A stretch of 34,091 nt of DNA, taken from CAZVIK01 sp964627045 (GTDB taxonomy: Bacteria > Acidobacteriota > Terriglobia > Bryobacterales > Bryobacteraceae). Below the pieces are notes generated by a model. It searched no databases and was not told where the DNA came from. It worked only from the letters and a program-made list of their open reading frames with translations. The position numbers were made by a program, and so were the translations under genes. This document shows positions 8,139 to 15,877 of the stretch, in pieces; position 1 is the stretch's first letter; each line of letters starts with the position of its first letter. The stretch is taken from NCBI GenBank assembly GCA_964627045.1, contig CAZVIK010000016.1, positions 1 to 34,091 of the forward strand, in the 5' to 3' direction.

Positions 8139-8712
8139 TCAGAGGTTCAGGACGTTGCGCAGCGTGCCGCGCTCCTTCTGGATCTTCTCTTGCAAAAGCA
8201 TGAGGGCGTGGATGAGTTGCTCAGGGCGTGGTGGGCAGCCGGGAATGTAGACGTCCACCGGCACGATTTGATTGACGGGGATCAGGGCGTAGTTGTTGAA
8301 CACACCGGTGGAGGTGGCGCATGCCCCCATCGAAACAACCCACTTCGGTTCGGGCATCTGCTGGTACAGTTGGCGGACGACCGGGGNNNNNNNNNNTCTT
8401 GTTGCTGACGCGACCGGCGATGATCATCAGGTCGCTCTGACGCGGGGAGCCGCGAAACACCTCTGCGCCGAAGCGCGCCAGATCGAACCGGGACGCGCCG
8501 GTGGCCATCATCTCGATGGCGCAGCAGGCGAGCCCGAAGGTCATCGGCCAGATAGAGTTCTTGCGCGCCCAGTTGATGGCGTTGTCGAGCGTCGTCGTGA
8601 GGATGCCTTCTTCGGCTACTCCGGCGGGGGCCTGGTCGATGCGGGAAAAAAAGTCCTCGGGCACCGCCGAAAGACCGGTCATGTTGAACCGCGCGGAAGG
8701 ATCCAGCCCCAT
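8139..8712 (-). CDS. nuoB: NADH-quinone oxidoreductase subunit B, interrupted by an assembly gap
   Basis: The connecting-module subunit of complex I that carries cluster N2. The N-terminal part shows LACCAIEMMATGASRFDLARFG with the tandem cysteines, followed by SPRQSDLMIIAGRVSNK. The C-terminal part shows MPEPKWVVSMGACATSTG and VYIPGCPPRPEQL with the remaining ligand cysteines. Ten Ns at 8387-8396 separate the halves and break the frame. Conserved NuoB sequence reads K-M-A-P-V here, and the flanking bases fit that exactly if only three bases are missing, so the gene is probably intact in the organism. The ATG at 8712 starts MGLDPSARF. It stands alone, 14 kb from the other nuo genes, and is divergent from malQ with 35 nt between them. 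Confidence 0.9.
8387..8396. other. Assembly gap (10 N) inside nuoB
   Basis: A placeholder run of ten Ns. The reading frame on both sides is restored if the true missing length is a multiple of three. The family consensus at this point predicts exactly three missing bases, so the N count is arbitrary rather than measured. Confidence 0.95.
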
Positions 8713-8736
8713 AGCCGTATTCTCACACGGAACCGA

Positions 8737-8742
8737 TAGAAT
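8737..8742 (+). promoter_or_regulatory. Predicted -10 of malQ, leaderless type
   Basis: TAGAAT lies 5 nt before the ATG of malQ at 8748. The whole gap to the divergent nuoB start is only 35 nt and contains no Shine-Dalgarno at a usable distance and no good -35. Transcription starting at the ATG would explain this. Read by eye. Confidence 0.35.
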
Positions 8743-8747
8743 GGGGT

Positions 8748-10955
8748 ATGTCCGATTCTGGAGCGTTGGACCGGGCGGCATCGGCATGGGGCGTTGAGCC
8801 CGGTTACTGGGACCTTTGGGGTGTTTACCACCAATGCAGTCCGGAGGCCAGAGCCGCCATCCTTCGGAGCCTGGGTCTGCCAGCCGGCGATCCGCAAGGA
8901 CTGGCCGAGGCGGCCGGCGCGCGGCATGCCGCGGCCTGGGTCAACCTGCTGCCGCACACCCTGGTGTTGAGCGAAAATGCCGAAGCGATCCCCGTGAGTC
9001 TGCCGGAGAATCCGGCGGCGGCATCCGTCACCGTGCGGTTGCACTGGGAGGACGGGGGGGAGTTGCGCCGGACATTCGCGATTGGGGAGTTGCCCGTCGG
9101 ACAGCGCACGGATGTGTCCGGGCGGCGGTACGAACAAAGGCTGGCGCCGGTGGGCGAGCGGATGCCGCTTGGGTATCACCGCGTTCGGGTCACGGCCGGG
9201 CGGCGCTCGGCCGAGGCGCATCTAATCGTCGCGCCGGAGAAAGCGTATGCGCCGCCGGAACTGGCGGGCGGGCGACGCGCGGCGGGCGTGGCCATCAGCC
9301 TGTTCGGATTGCGCAGCCGGCGCAATTGGGGCTGCGGGGACGTCACCGACCTGGAAGGCTTTCTAGAATGGGCGGGCACGGACCTGGGGGTGGCATTCGT
9401 CGGGCTGAATCCGTTGCATGCGATTCACAACCGGCAGCCGTTCAATACAAGCCCGTACCTGCCGAATTCGGTGTTCTACCGGAACGCGATCTACCTGGAC
9501 GTCGAGCGGTTGGAGGACTTCCGGGGTTCCCAGCGCGCGCGGGAAATGGCGGCGGCGCCGGAAACGCAGGCGGAGATCGCCGCGCTGCGGGCTTCGGAGT
9601 TCGTCGAATACGAGCGCGTATATGCCCTGAAACTGCGTTGCCTGCGGCTGTGCTTCGACACGTTCCGCCGGCGATGCCGGATCGGCGCGGAGGCCCGCGC
9701 GGAGTTCGAGGACTATTGCAGGCGCGAGGGCTCGCTGCTGGACCGTTACGCCGTTCATTGCGCCCTGGACGAATGGCTGCACGAACAGAACCCCGACGTT
9801 TGGACGTGGAGGGATTGGCCGCCGGAGTACCGCGACCCGGAGTCGCCGGCCGTCCACCGGTTCGCGGTCCGCTACTCGGGGCGGGTGCTCTTCCACAAGT
9901 ACCTCCAGTGGCAACTGGACCGCCAACTGGCTGCGGCGCAGGCTCACGCGCTGACGCACGGGATCTCCATCGGCCTATACCACGACCTTGCGCTGGCGAC
10001 CGACAACTGCGGGTCCGACCTTTGGGCGCATCGTCCGTTCTTTCTGGAGGGCTGCCGCGTGGGGTCGCCGCCGGACGACTTCTCGCCCAAGGGCCAGGAC
10101 TGGGGCTTCCCTCCGCCGAATCCCGAGCGGCACCGCGAGGACGGCTACCGCTTGTTCGCCGAGTCCATCCGGCACAGCCTGCGTCACGGGGGAGCGCTCC
10201 GGATCGACCACGTGATGCGGTTCTTCCGGCTCTTCACGATTCCCGACGGGATGGAAGCGGCCGAGGGGACCTACGTGCGCGCCGACCACGAGGACCTGGT
10301 GCGCATCCTGGCGCTGGAGAGCGTACGAAACAGGGCGCTGATTGTGGGCGAAGACCTGGGGACCGTCGCTCCCGAGATCCGCGACGCCCTGCAGCGCTTT
10401 GGCGTCCTCAGCTACCGTTTGTTGTACTTCGAACGAGCGGGCGACGGCGCGTTTCTTTCGCCGTCCGCCTATCCGCCGCAGGCATTGGTCAGTTCGACGA
10501 CGCACGATCTGCCTACGCTGGCGGGGTTTTGGACGAACCGCGATATCGAGGCAAGGCGCGAAGCGGGCCTCCTCGGCGACGAGCAGGCATACCGGGCGCA
10601 ACTGGCCGCGCGGGCCGCCGAAAAGCAGAGGATGCTCGATGCATTCTGGCGTGAGGGGCTGCTGCCGGAGTGGTTCCCGCGGAACGCCGCCGACCTGCCC
10701 GAGTTGACCGGCGAATTGCATAACGCGGCCATCGGATACCTGGCGCGCACGCCGTCGCAGTTATTGCTGGTAAACCAGGAAGACCTGACCAAAGAGACCG
10801 AACAGCAGAACCTGCCCGGCAGCACCTGGCAGTATCCGAACTGGCGCCGGAAGATGCGTTTCTCGATCGAGGAACTGCAACACGAGCGCCTGGCGCACGA
10901 TTTCGCCGCCATGTTCCGTCACTGGCTGCAAGAGACCGGACGCGCGTCAGACTGA
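8748..10955 (+). CDS. malQ: 4-alpha-glucanotransferase (amylomaltase, GH77)
   Basis: A cytoplasmic disproportionating enzyme that transfers maltodextrin segments between alpha-1,4-glucans and releases glucose; it acts in glycogen and maltodextrin turnover. The protein is 735 residues. GH77 motifs appear in order: SPYLPNSVFYRNAIYLDV, GLYHDLALATDNCGSDLW, GSPPDDFSPKGQDWGFPP, the nucleophile D487 in LRIDHVMRF, the acid/base E535 in VGEDLGTV, the transition-state stabiliser D587 in TTHDLPTLAG, and the late NQEDLTKETEQQNLPG block. The region before about residue 170 is the N-terminal extension seen in longer bacterial MalQ proteins. The stop overlaps the end of the convergent flavin-binding protein gene by 9 nt. 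No other glycogen genes are nearby, so it looks like a single-gene unit. Confidence 0.95.
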   Translation: MSDSGALDRAASAWGVEPGYWDLWGVYHQCSPEARAAILRSLGLPAGDPQGLAEAAGARHAAAWVNLLPHTLVLSENAEAIPVSLPENPAAASVTVRLHWEDGGELRRTFAIGELPVGQRTDVSGRRYEQRLAPVGERMPLGYHRVRVTAGRRSAEAHLIVAPEKAYAPPELAGGRRAAGVAISLFGLRSRRNWGCGDVTDLEGFLEWAGTDLGVAFVGLNPLHAIHNRQPFNTSPYLPNSVFYRNAIYLDVERLEDFRGSQRAREMAAAPETQAEIAALRASEFVEYERVYALKLRCLRLCFDTFRRRCRIGAEARAEFEDYCRREGSLLDRYAVHCALDEWLHEQNPDVWTWRDWPPEYRDPESPAVHRFAVRYSGRVLFHKYLQWQLDRQLAAAQAHALTHGISIGLYHDLALATDNCGSDLWAHRPFFLEGCRVGSPPDDFSPKGQDWGFPPPNPERHREDGYRLFAESIRHSLRHGGALRIDHVMRFFRLFTIPDGMEAAEGTYVRADHEDLVRILALESVRNRALIVGEDLGTVAPEIRDALQRFGVLSYRLLYFERAGDGAFLSPSAYPPQALVSSTTHDLPTLAGFWTNRDIEARREAGLLGDEQAYRAQLAARAAEKQRMLDAFWREGLLPEWFPRNAADLPELTGELHNAAIGYLARTPSQLLLVNQEDLTKETEQQNLPGSTWQYPNWRRKMRFSIEELQHERLAHDFAAMFRHWLQETGRASD

Positions 10956-11429
10956 CGGCCGGTGCGCCTTACCAGTGATCCGCTCGATCCGGATGCGAAC
11001 GATCGCGGTGCGAGGGCCGTCGGCGCGGATGGTCTCCAGGGCGGCCTCGGTCAGGCCGCCGCAGAAGCGCACCGCCAGCAATTCAAGTGCGCGGGCCTTC
11101 TCCGCGGCAGCCTCCACCAGCGAGGCGCGGCCAAACACCACGGCGCTCTCATACAGCGTGGACAGGCGTTCGGGAAGCACCTTGGCGGAGGCGACAACGC
11201 AGTAGGAAACACGCTCCTGGTAGGCGAGATTTTCCAGCTTGTGCCCCGCCATCGCGCTGTGGATGAAGATGTCGTCGCCGTCGACGACATGGTTCACGGG
11301 CACCCCGTAGGGCCAGCCGTCCGGTCCGACCGTCGAAAGAACGCCGTGGTCCGCCGCGGCGAGGATTTCACGGGCATCGGCGTCGGAGACTTCGCGGTTC
11401 TTGCGGCGGACGTTGCGGAATCGCGTCAC
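10947..11429 (-). CDS. Pyridoxamine 5'-phosphate oxidase family protein (NimA-like flavin-binding)
   Basis: A 160-residue split-barrel protein. Family landmarks are the N-terminal RRKNREVSDADAREIL, then GVLSTVGPDGWPYGVPVNHV, the segment DIFIHSAMAGHKLENL and the strand YCVVASAKVLPE. These match the NimA-type branch of the pyridoxamine-phosphate-oxidase-like fold, which binds FMN or haem; nitroimidazole reduction is proven for only a few members, so the physiological role is open. The GTG start at 11429 has AAGGAC about 8 nt upstream and gives the usual family length. It lies 11 nt after the TolB-like propeller gene, so it is probably the last gene of a murB, propeller, oxidase unit. Its 3' end overlaps malQ by 9 nt on the opposite strand. 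Confidence 0.82.
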   Translation of the reverse strand: MTRFRNVRRKNREVSDADAREILAAADHGVLSTVGPDGWPYGVPVNHVVDGDDIFIHSAMAGHKLENLAYQERVSYCVVASAKVLPERLSTLYESAVVFGRASLVEAAAEKARALELLAVRFCGGLTEAALETIRADGPRTAIVRIRIERITGKAHRPSV

Positions 11430-11440
11430 CGGCGGCGTCC

Positions 11441-12448
11441 TTACTCGAACCGGTAGAGAAGCAGACCGTACCCGACGCCGGCTTCGTCGGTGGTGCGGGC
11501 GGATTGAAAGACCATGAACCGGCCATCGGTGGAGACAACCGGGTTGGACGCCTTGCCGCCCTCGTAGTCGTTGAAAAAGGTGAGCCGTTCGAAATCCCGC
11601 CCGGTGCCGTCCAGCCGCAGCTTCCAGATGTCGATGTTGCCGCTTCCGGGTTTGCCGCCGAGCGTGGCAACCTGCCGGTCCGCCTCCACCAGCGTGTAGT
11701 CGCCTCCGGGGAGGATTCCCTCGGGTTCGTTGTAGGTATCGGGCGCCAAAGAGTGGTTGACGACCTCCATGGTGTAGAGATCGATCGTCATTACCGATGC
11801 GCGATCCCCTGGCTCATAGCAACTGAAGGACAGCCTCATATCCCCGGCGAAGAGGTCCTGCGGCTCGACCGTACAACTGCTGTCGGGGCTCCAGTAAATC
11901 ACCTTTTTGTTGGTGAGAGACGGGCCCCGGGGATCGATCTCGGCGATCGTCATGCGCGATTCGCCCCTGGCGATTTTGGGGTTTTGTTCGCTGGTTTCGG
12001 CGTAGACGATCTGCATGGTCCCCTTCGACACGGCGGCGCCTTCACTCACCTTCTGGCCGAACTTCACGGGCTTGGAGCCGGGCCTCGCCGCCAAGTACCA
12101 GAGTTCGTTGTCCTCGCGGCGGCTGGTCCGGATGTCCTTGAAGCGCTCCGGGCCGATCAAGAGGTAGTCGCCGTTGGATAGGTGCATGACTCGAAGAAAT
12201 GCCGCTCCGGGCACGTTGCAGGTTAGGCAGCGGATAATTCGCGTTTTGAGGTCGATCACGAAGGCGTCGCCGAAGCTCTTGTTCATGAACGCGACACGCT
12301 GGTTGTCGGGCGAGATGTCGGCCCGTTCTCCGAAGTGGGTGAGGATTTCGATGTTCTTCGGGAGATTGTCCAGCGGATTGCCCGGTTTTCGTTGCGCCTC
12401 GGCGCTGGCCGGGATCAACAATAGCAATAACGCGGCGATGTATTTCAT
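11441..12448 (-). CDS. Secreted TolB/WD40-like beta-propeller protein
   Basis: A 335-residue exported protein of unknown function. KYIAALLLLLIPASAEAQ is a clear signal peptide ending at about residue 19. The mature part has repeating propeller-blade sequences such as ISPDNQRVAFMN, VYWSPDSS-type strands and VVSTDGRFMVFQSAR, the PD40/TolB-type motif in which an SPDG-like turn precedes a beta strand. The ATG at 12448 was preferred over a TTG five codons upstream because agaaagg lies just before it and it begins the signal peptide cleanly. It begins 11 nt after murB ends and is followed 11 nt later by the flavin-binding protein gene. Roles in the periplasm or at the outer membrane are typical for this group, but nothing in the sequence fixes a ligand. 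Confidence 0.72.
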   Translation of the reverse strand: MKYIAALLLLLIPASAEAQRKPGNPLDNLPKNIEILTHFGERADISPDNQRVAFMNKSFGDAFVIDLKTRIIRCLTCNVPGAAFLRVMHLSNGDYLLIGPERFKDIRTSRREDNELWYLAARPGSKPVKFGQKVSEGAAVSKGTMQIVYAETSEQNPKIARGESRMTIAEIDPRGPSLTNKKVIYWSPDSSCTVEPQDLFAGDMRLSFSCYEPGDRASVMTIDLYTMEVVNHSLAPDTYNEPEGILPGGDYTLVEADRQVATLGGKPGSGNIDIWKLRLDGTGRDFERLTFFNDYEGGKASNPVVSTDGRFMVFQSARTTDEAGVGYGLLLYRFE

Positions 12449-12459
12449 GCCGACCTTTC

Positions 12460-13428
12460 TCAAAATCCCAGGTATTGAATCTCTTCCTCAAGGACCAGGC
12501 CGAAGCGGTCCCGGACGCGCGCCTTCAATTCCGAAAGGAGCGCGATCAAGTCGCGCGCCGTTCCGCCGCCGGCGTTGAACAGCAGATTCGCGTGATAGGC
12601 GGCGACCTGGATTCCGCCTCGCGTCCGGCCTTTGGCCCCAACGCCGTCCAGAAACCACGCCGCCGGGACTTTGCCTTCTCGAACCACGGAAGCGGGCACC
12701 CCCGCCGCCACTTCCGGAGGCAGATCGGCCACGAGGAGGTTCTTGAAGATGCTGCCGGCGCACTTCATCGACGGTGGAAATTTCTCGTCGCGGATGTGTG
12801 CGATGTCACCCGCTGCGCGCACCAACTCCGCGGCGTCGCCATCCGCCAGATCCAGGTCGACAGAGACGATGACCCAGTCCTTGTGCCGCTTGAAGATGCT
12901 TTCGCGATACCGGAAGCCGCATTCATCGCCGGTGAGCGTGCGCAGGCCATGCCCGTCCGCGAATGCGACGCGGGAGATTCGCTCCGAAATGGAATGGCCG
13001 TAGGCGCCGGCGTTACCATAGACGGCCGCGCCGATCCAGCCTGGAATCTGCGCCAGAGTCTCAATGCCGGCAAGGCCGTGGCCAACGGCGTACTCGACCA
13101 CGGCCTGAAGTTCGGCGCCCGCAGCGGCCGTGACGCGCCGTCCGTCGCGCAGGAGTTGGGACGCGGTGAAGCGCAGGACGATTCCCGGAAAGCCATCGTC
13201 GGAGACGATCAGGTTGGTCCCCGCGCCGATCACCGCGACCGGAAGGCCGCTGGACCGGGCGGCGTCGAGCGCCGGAGAAAGACTCGCTTCATCGGCGACG
13301 TCGGCGAGGACTTCGGCCGGCCCGCCGATGCCGAAGCGGGTGTAGCCGGCCAACGGCACGTTCCGGCGGACTTGCACGCCGGGAAGCGCCGCGAGAGACT
13401 GAAAGAACTTCTCCGCCGTCGCAGGCAT
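12460..13428 (-). CDS. murB: UDP-N-acetylmuramate dehydrogenase
   Basis: Reduces UDP-GlcNAc-enolpyruvate to UDP-MurNAc with NADPH and FAD, an early cytoplasmic step of peptidoglycan synthesis. The 322-residue protein has the FAD-binding signatures TRFGIGGPAEV (30-40), VIGAGTNLIVSDDGFPG and GIETLAQIPGWIGAAVYGNAGAYG. The catalytic region is KFPPSMKCAGSIFKN, whose serine is the proton donor, and the C-terminus is LFNAGGGTARDL followed by LEEEIQYLG. It is not in a mur/fts division cluster here; instead it heads a small unit with two accessory genes. A perfect TATAAT lies 7 nt before the ATG, so this gene probably has its own promoter and a leaderless transcript. Confidence 0.95.
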   Translation of the reverse strand: MPATAEKFFQSLAALPGVQVRRNVPLAGYTRFGIGGPAEVLADVADEASLSPALDAARSSGLPVAVIGAGTNLIVSDDGFPGIVLRFTASQLLRDGRRVTAAAGAELQAVVEYAVGHGLAGIETLAQIPGWIGAAVYGNAGAYGHSISERISRVAFADGHGLRTLTGDECGFRYRESIFKRHKDWVIVSVDLDLADGDAAELVRAAGDIAHIRDEKFPPSMKCAGSIFKNLLVADLPPEVAAGVPASVVREGKVPAAWFLDGVGAKGRTRGGIQVAAYHANLLFNAGGGTARDLIALLSELKARVRDRFGLVLEEEIQYLGF

Positions 13429-13435
13429 TCAATCA

Positions 13436-13441
13436 ATTATA
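13436..13441 (-). promoter_or_regulatory. Predicted -10 of murB, leaderless type
   Basis: On the minus strand a consensus TATAAT is followed by 7 nt and the murB ATG at 13428. No Shine-Dalgarno fits between them. The -35 region is weak. This is the clearest example of the recurrent leaderless arrangement in this window. Confidence 0.5.
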
Positions 13442-13513
13442 GGAGAGCGCGATCCATTGAACGAGCCACTGCCGGCGGCGCAGAGACGGCGGGCCGAAGA
13501 CCTGTTTTGAGGG

Positions 13514-14677
13514 CTACCGCGCGGGGACAAACAGGACCATCGTGGGTTCGGGGGCGTCTTCGATCACAGTCCCGGTGGGCGTGAGCCTTCCGGTTTTCTC
13601 ATTCGCGCGGAAGAGCGCGATATTGTGCGAATCCTGGTTGGCGGCGAACAGGTACCGCCCGGTGGGATCGATAGCAAAGTTGCGGGGCGTCTTTCCCTGG
13701 GTGGACACGTGTTCGACAGGGGTGAGGGCGCCCTTTTTCGGATCGATGGCGAATACGGCAATCGAATCGTGACCGCGATTGGACGAATACAGAAACCGTC
13801 CCGCGCGGTCCACCGCGACCTCGGCCGAACTGCTGCGGCCCGTGAAGTCCTTTGGCAGCGTCTGGACGGTCTGAAACTCGGAGAGCGTACCCTTGGCTTC
13901 GCCGTAACGGAACGCGGTGACCGTGTTAGCGAGCTCGTTTACCACGTAAATCCACTGGCGATTCGGATGAAACGCAAAGTGCCGGGCGCCGGCACCGGGG
14001 GTGACCGCGGCGAACGGCGGATCGTTCGGCGCGAGCGTCCCTTTCGCGGCGTCGAAACGATAGACCAGGATCTGGTCGAGGCCCAGGTCGGCCGCCAGCA
14101 AGAAACGGTTATCGGGGGAGGGTCCGGCGCAGTGGGCGTGCGGGCCGGCTTGGCGCTGCGGGTTCACGCTGGAGCCCTGGTGCTGCACGAAGGCGGTGGA
14201 CTCGCCCAGCCGGCCCCCGGGCTGAATCGGCAGAACCGCGATGCTGCCGCTGCCGTAATTGGCGAGCATCAGGTGTCTTCCCGACGCGTCGACCGAGGCG
14301 TGGCACGGGCCTTGTCCGACGGCGGAAGCGCGGTTCAGAAGGGTAAGTTTCCCGCTGGCGCGATCGATGGCGAAAGCGCTCACCAGACTTGGCTTGCCGC
14401 GATCCGGCGTGAACTCGCTCTCGTTGACCGCGTAGAGGTACTGGAGGCTGGGATGCACCGCCAGCCAGGACGGGTACGGGGTTTCCGCCGCCAGTCCGAG
14501 CGACGCGACCTTCCCGGTGGAGGGGTCGAAACGATAGGCATAGATGCCGCGGCTCTTGGTGCGAGTGTTGGTGCCAATGTATACGAGGTATTCGTTGCCG
14601 GCGGCGGCCGATGCGGACCCATCTCGAACTCCGAGGGGCATCACAGACACCGCGTTCAAAAACGAGCGTCGATTCAT
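13514..14677 (-). CDS. Exported lactonase-fold (6-phosphogluconolactonase-like) seven-bladed propeller
   Basis: A 387-residue protein of the lactonase family whose best known member is cytoplasmic YbhE-type 6-phosphogluconolactonase. The N-terminus MNRRSFLNAV followed by a hydrophobic/alanine-rich stretch to ASAAAGNEYL looks like a twin-arginine signal, so this version is probably exported folded. Propeller-blade sequences recur, such as YLVYIGTNTRTKSRGIYAYRFD, FAFHPNRQWIYVVNELANTVTAF and FAIDPTGRYLFAANQDSHNIALF. The HFAFHP and NFAIDP motifs are characteristic of the family. The ATG at 14677 has a purine-rich gggagagg site and lies only 20 nt after nuoH, so the gene may be read as the tail of the nuo operon. 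An exported location does not fit a pentose-phosphate role; binding or hydrolysis of another lactone is possible. Confidence 0.82.
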   Translation of the reverse strand: MNRRSFLNAVSVMPLGVRDGSASAAAGNEYLVYIGTNTRTKSRGIYAYRFDPSTGKVASLGLAAETPYPSWLAVHPSLQYLYAVNESEFTPDRGKPSLVSAFAIDRASGKLTLLNRASAVGQGPCHASVDASGRHLMLANYGSGSIAVLPIQPGGRLGESTAFVQHQGSSVNPQRQAGPHAHCAGPSPDNRFLLAADLGLDQILVYRFDAAKGTLAPNDPPFAAVTPGAGARHFAFHPNRQWIYVVNELANTVTAFRYGEAKGTLSEFQTVQTLPKDFTGRSSSAEVAVDRAGRFLYSSNRGHDSIAVFAIDPKKGALTPVEHVSTQGKTPRNFAIDPTGRYLFAANQDSHNIALFRANEKTGRLTPTGTVIEDAPEPTMVLFVPAR

Positions 14678-14697
14678 AGCCCCCAGCCTCTCCCGGC

Positions 14698-15870
14698 CTA
14701 AAGCATCCCCACCACGGCGTTCACCAGGATGGCGCCCATGCCAATGGGGATCATGTACTTCCAGCCGATGTTCATCAACTGGTCGTAGCGGAAACGCGGG
14801 AACGTGCCGCGCAGCCAGATGAAGATGTAGATGATTACGGCGATCTTCAACAGGAACCAGAACACCCCGATCACCATGCCGTTGACCGGAGGGTAAACGA
14901 AGGGCAGGGAGCAGGCCATCACGCCGAGCGCCACCACCAGCATGAAGATCCGCCGCCAGCGCACTGTCTCCCGCCACGCCATGCGGACGCACAAAACACC
15001 GGAGCCCCCGAACAGGAGGATTGGGAAGCCGTAGTTCAGCGGAAGCTCCAGCCACGCCACGTTGGGGAACGGCCGCAGCCAGCCGCCCCAAAACAGCGTG
15101 ACGGCCACCGCCGAGACGACCAGCATGTTTACGTATTCGGCCAGAAAGTACAGTGCCCAGCGGAAGCCGCTGTATTCTACGTGGAACCCCGCCACCAGTT
15201 CCGATTCGGCCTCGGGCAGATCGAACGGCAGCCGGTTGGTCTCGGCGATCGAGCTGATCAGGTAGACCATGAATGGCACGATCATCAACCCGTAGTTGGA
15301 GAACACGAACCAGACCTGCCGCGTCTCCTGCATCTTCACGATGTTGACCATGCTGAGGGTTCCCGCCATCATGATGCCGGAGACCAGCGCGAGACCCACC
15401 GCCACTTCGTAGCTCACCAACTGCGCCGCGCTGCGCAAAGAGCCGAGCAGCGGGTAGTGGCTGTTGGAGGACCAGCCGCCCAGGATAATCCCCAGAATAC
15501 CGACCGCCGACGCGGAGGAGACCACCAAGAGACCTACGTTTACATCCGCGACGCGTATGTGACTGCTGAAGGGGACCACGCAGAACGCCGTCAGAGCGGT
15601 GATGGTGGAAATCACCGGGCCGAACCAGAACATGGTCTGGTCGGCATCGGCGGGAATCGTGTCTTCCTTGCTGAATAGCTTCAGCGCGTCGGCAAAGGGC
15701 TGCAACAGGCCGTGCGGTCCCACGCGCATCGGGCCGTAGCGGACCTGGAAGTCGCTGAGCACCTTCCGCTCGATCAGGCTGAGAAACAGGGCGGTAAGCG
15801 GGCAGGCCAGGATCAAAGCCACCGTGATGACGAACGGCATGAACAGCGGATGTTGAAGGATGCTCTCCAT
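14698..15870 (-). CDS. nuoH: NADH-quinone oxidoreductase subunit H
   Basis: A membrane subunit joining the connecting arm to the proton-pumping arm and forming much of the quinone entry channel. It has 390 residues and about eight or nine hydrophobic helices. Diagnostic segments are LIERKVLSDFQVRYGPMRVGPHGLLQPFADALKL near the N-terminus, the loop AETNRLPFDLPEAESELVAGFHVEYSGF and the later WLRGTFPRFRYDQLM. It starts 7 nt after nuoN. In the classical order nuoH lies between nuoG and nuoI; here it has moved to the end of the cluster. Confidence 0.96.
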   Translation of the reverse strand: MESILQHPLFMPFVITVALILACPLTALFLSLIERKVLSDFQVRYGPMRVGPHGLLQPFADALKLFSKEDTIPADADQTMFWFGPVISTITALTAFCVVPFSSHIRVADVNVGLLVVSSASAVGILGIILGGWSSNSHYPLLGSLRSAAQLVSYEVAVGLALVSGIMMAGTLSMVNIVKMQETRQVWFVFSNYGLMIVPFMVYLISSIAETNRLPFDLPEAESELVAGFHVEYSGFRWALYFLAEYVNMLVVSAVAVTLFWGGWLRPFPNVAWLELPLNYGFPILLFGGSGVLCVRMAWRETVRWRRIFMLVVALGVMACSLPFVYPPVNGMVIGVFWFLLKIAVIIYIFIWLRGTFPRFRYDQLMNIGWKYMIPIGMGAILVNAVVGML

Positions 15871-15877
15871 ATCGGTC

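Noticed and set aside
13514..15091. N-terminal 138-residue extension of the lactonase-fold protein
   Set aside because: It lies inside nuoH in another frame and is arginine/histidine/proline-rich without family similarity. The ATG at 14677 with its twin-arginine signal is the real start.
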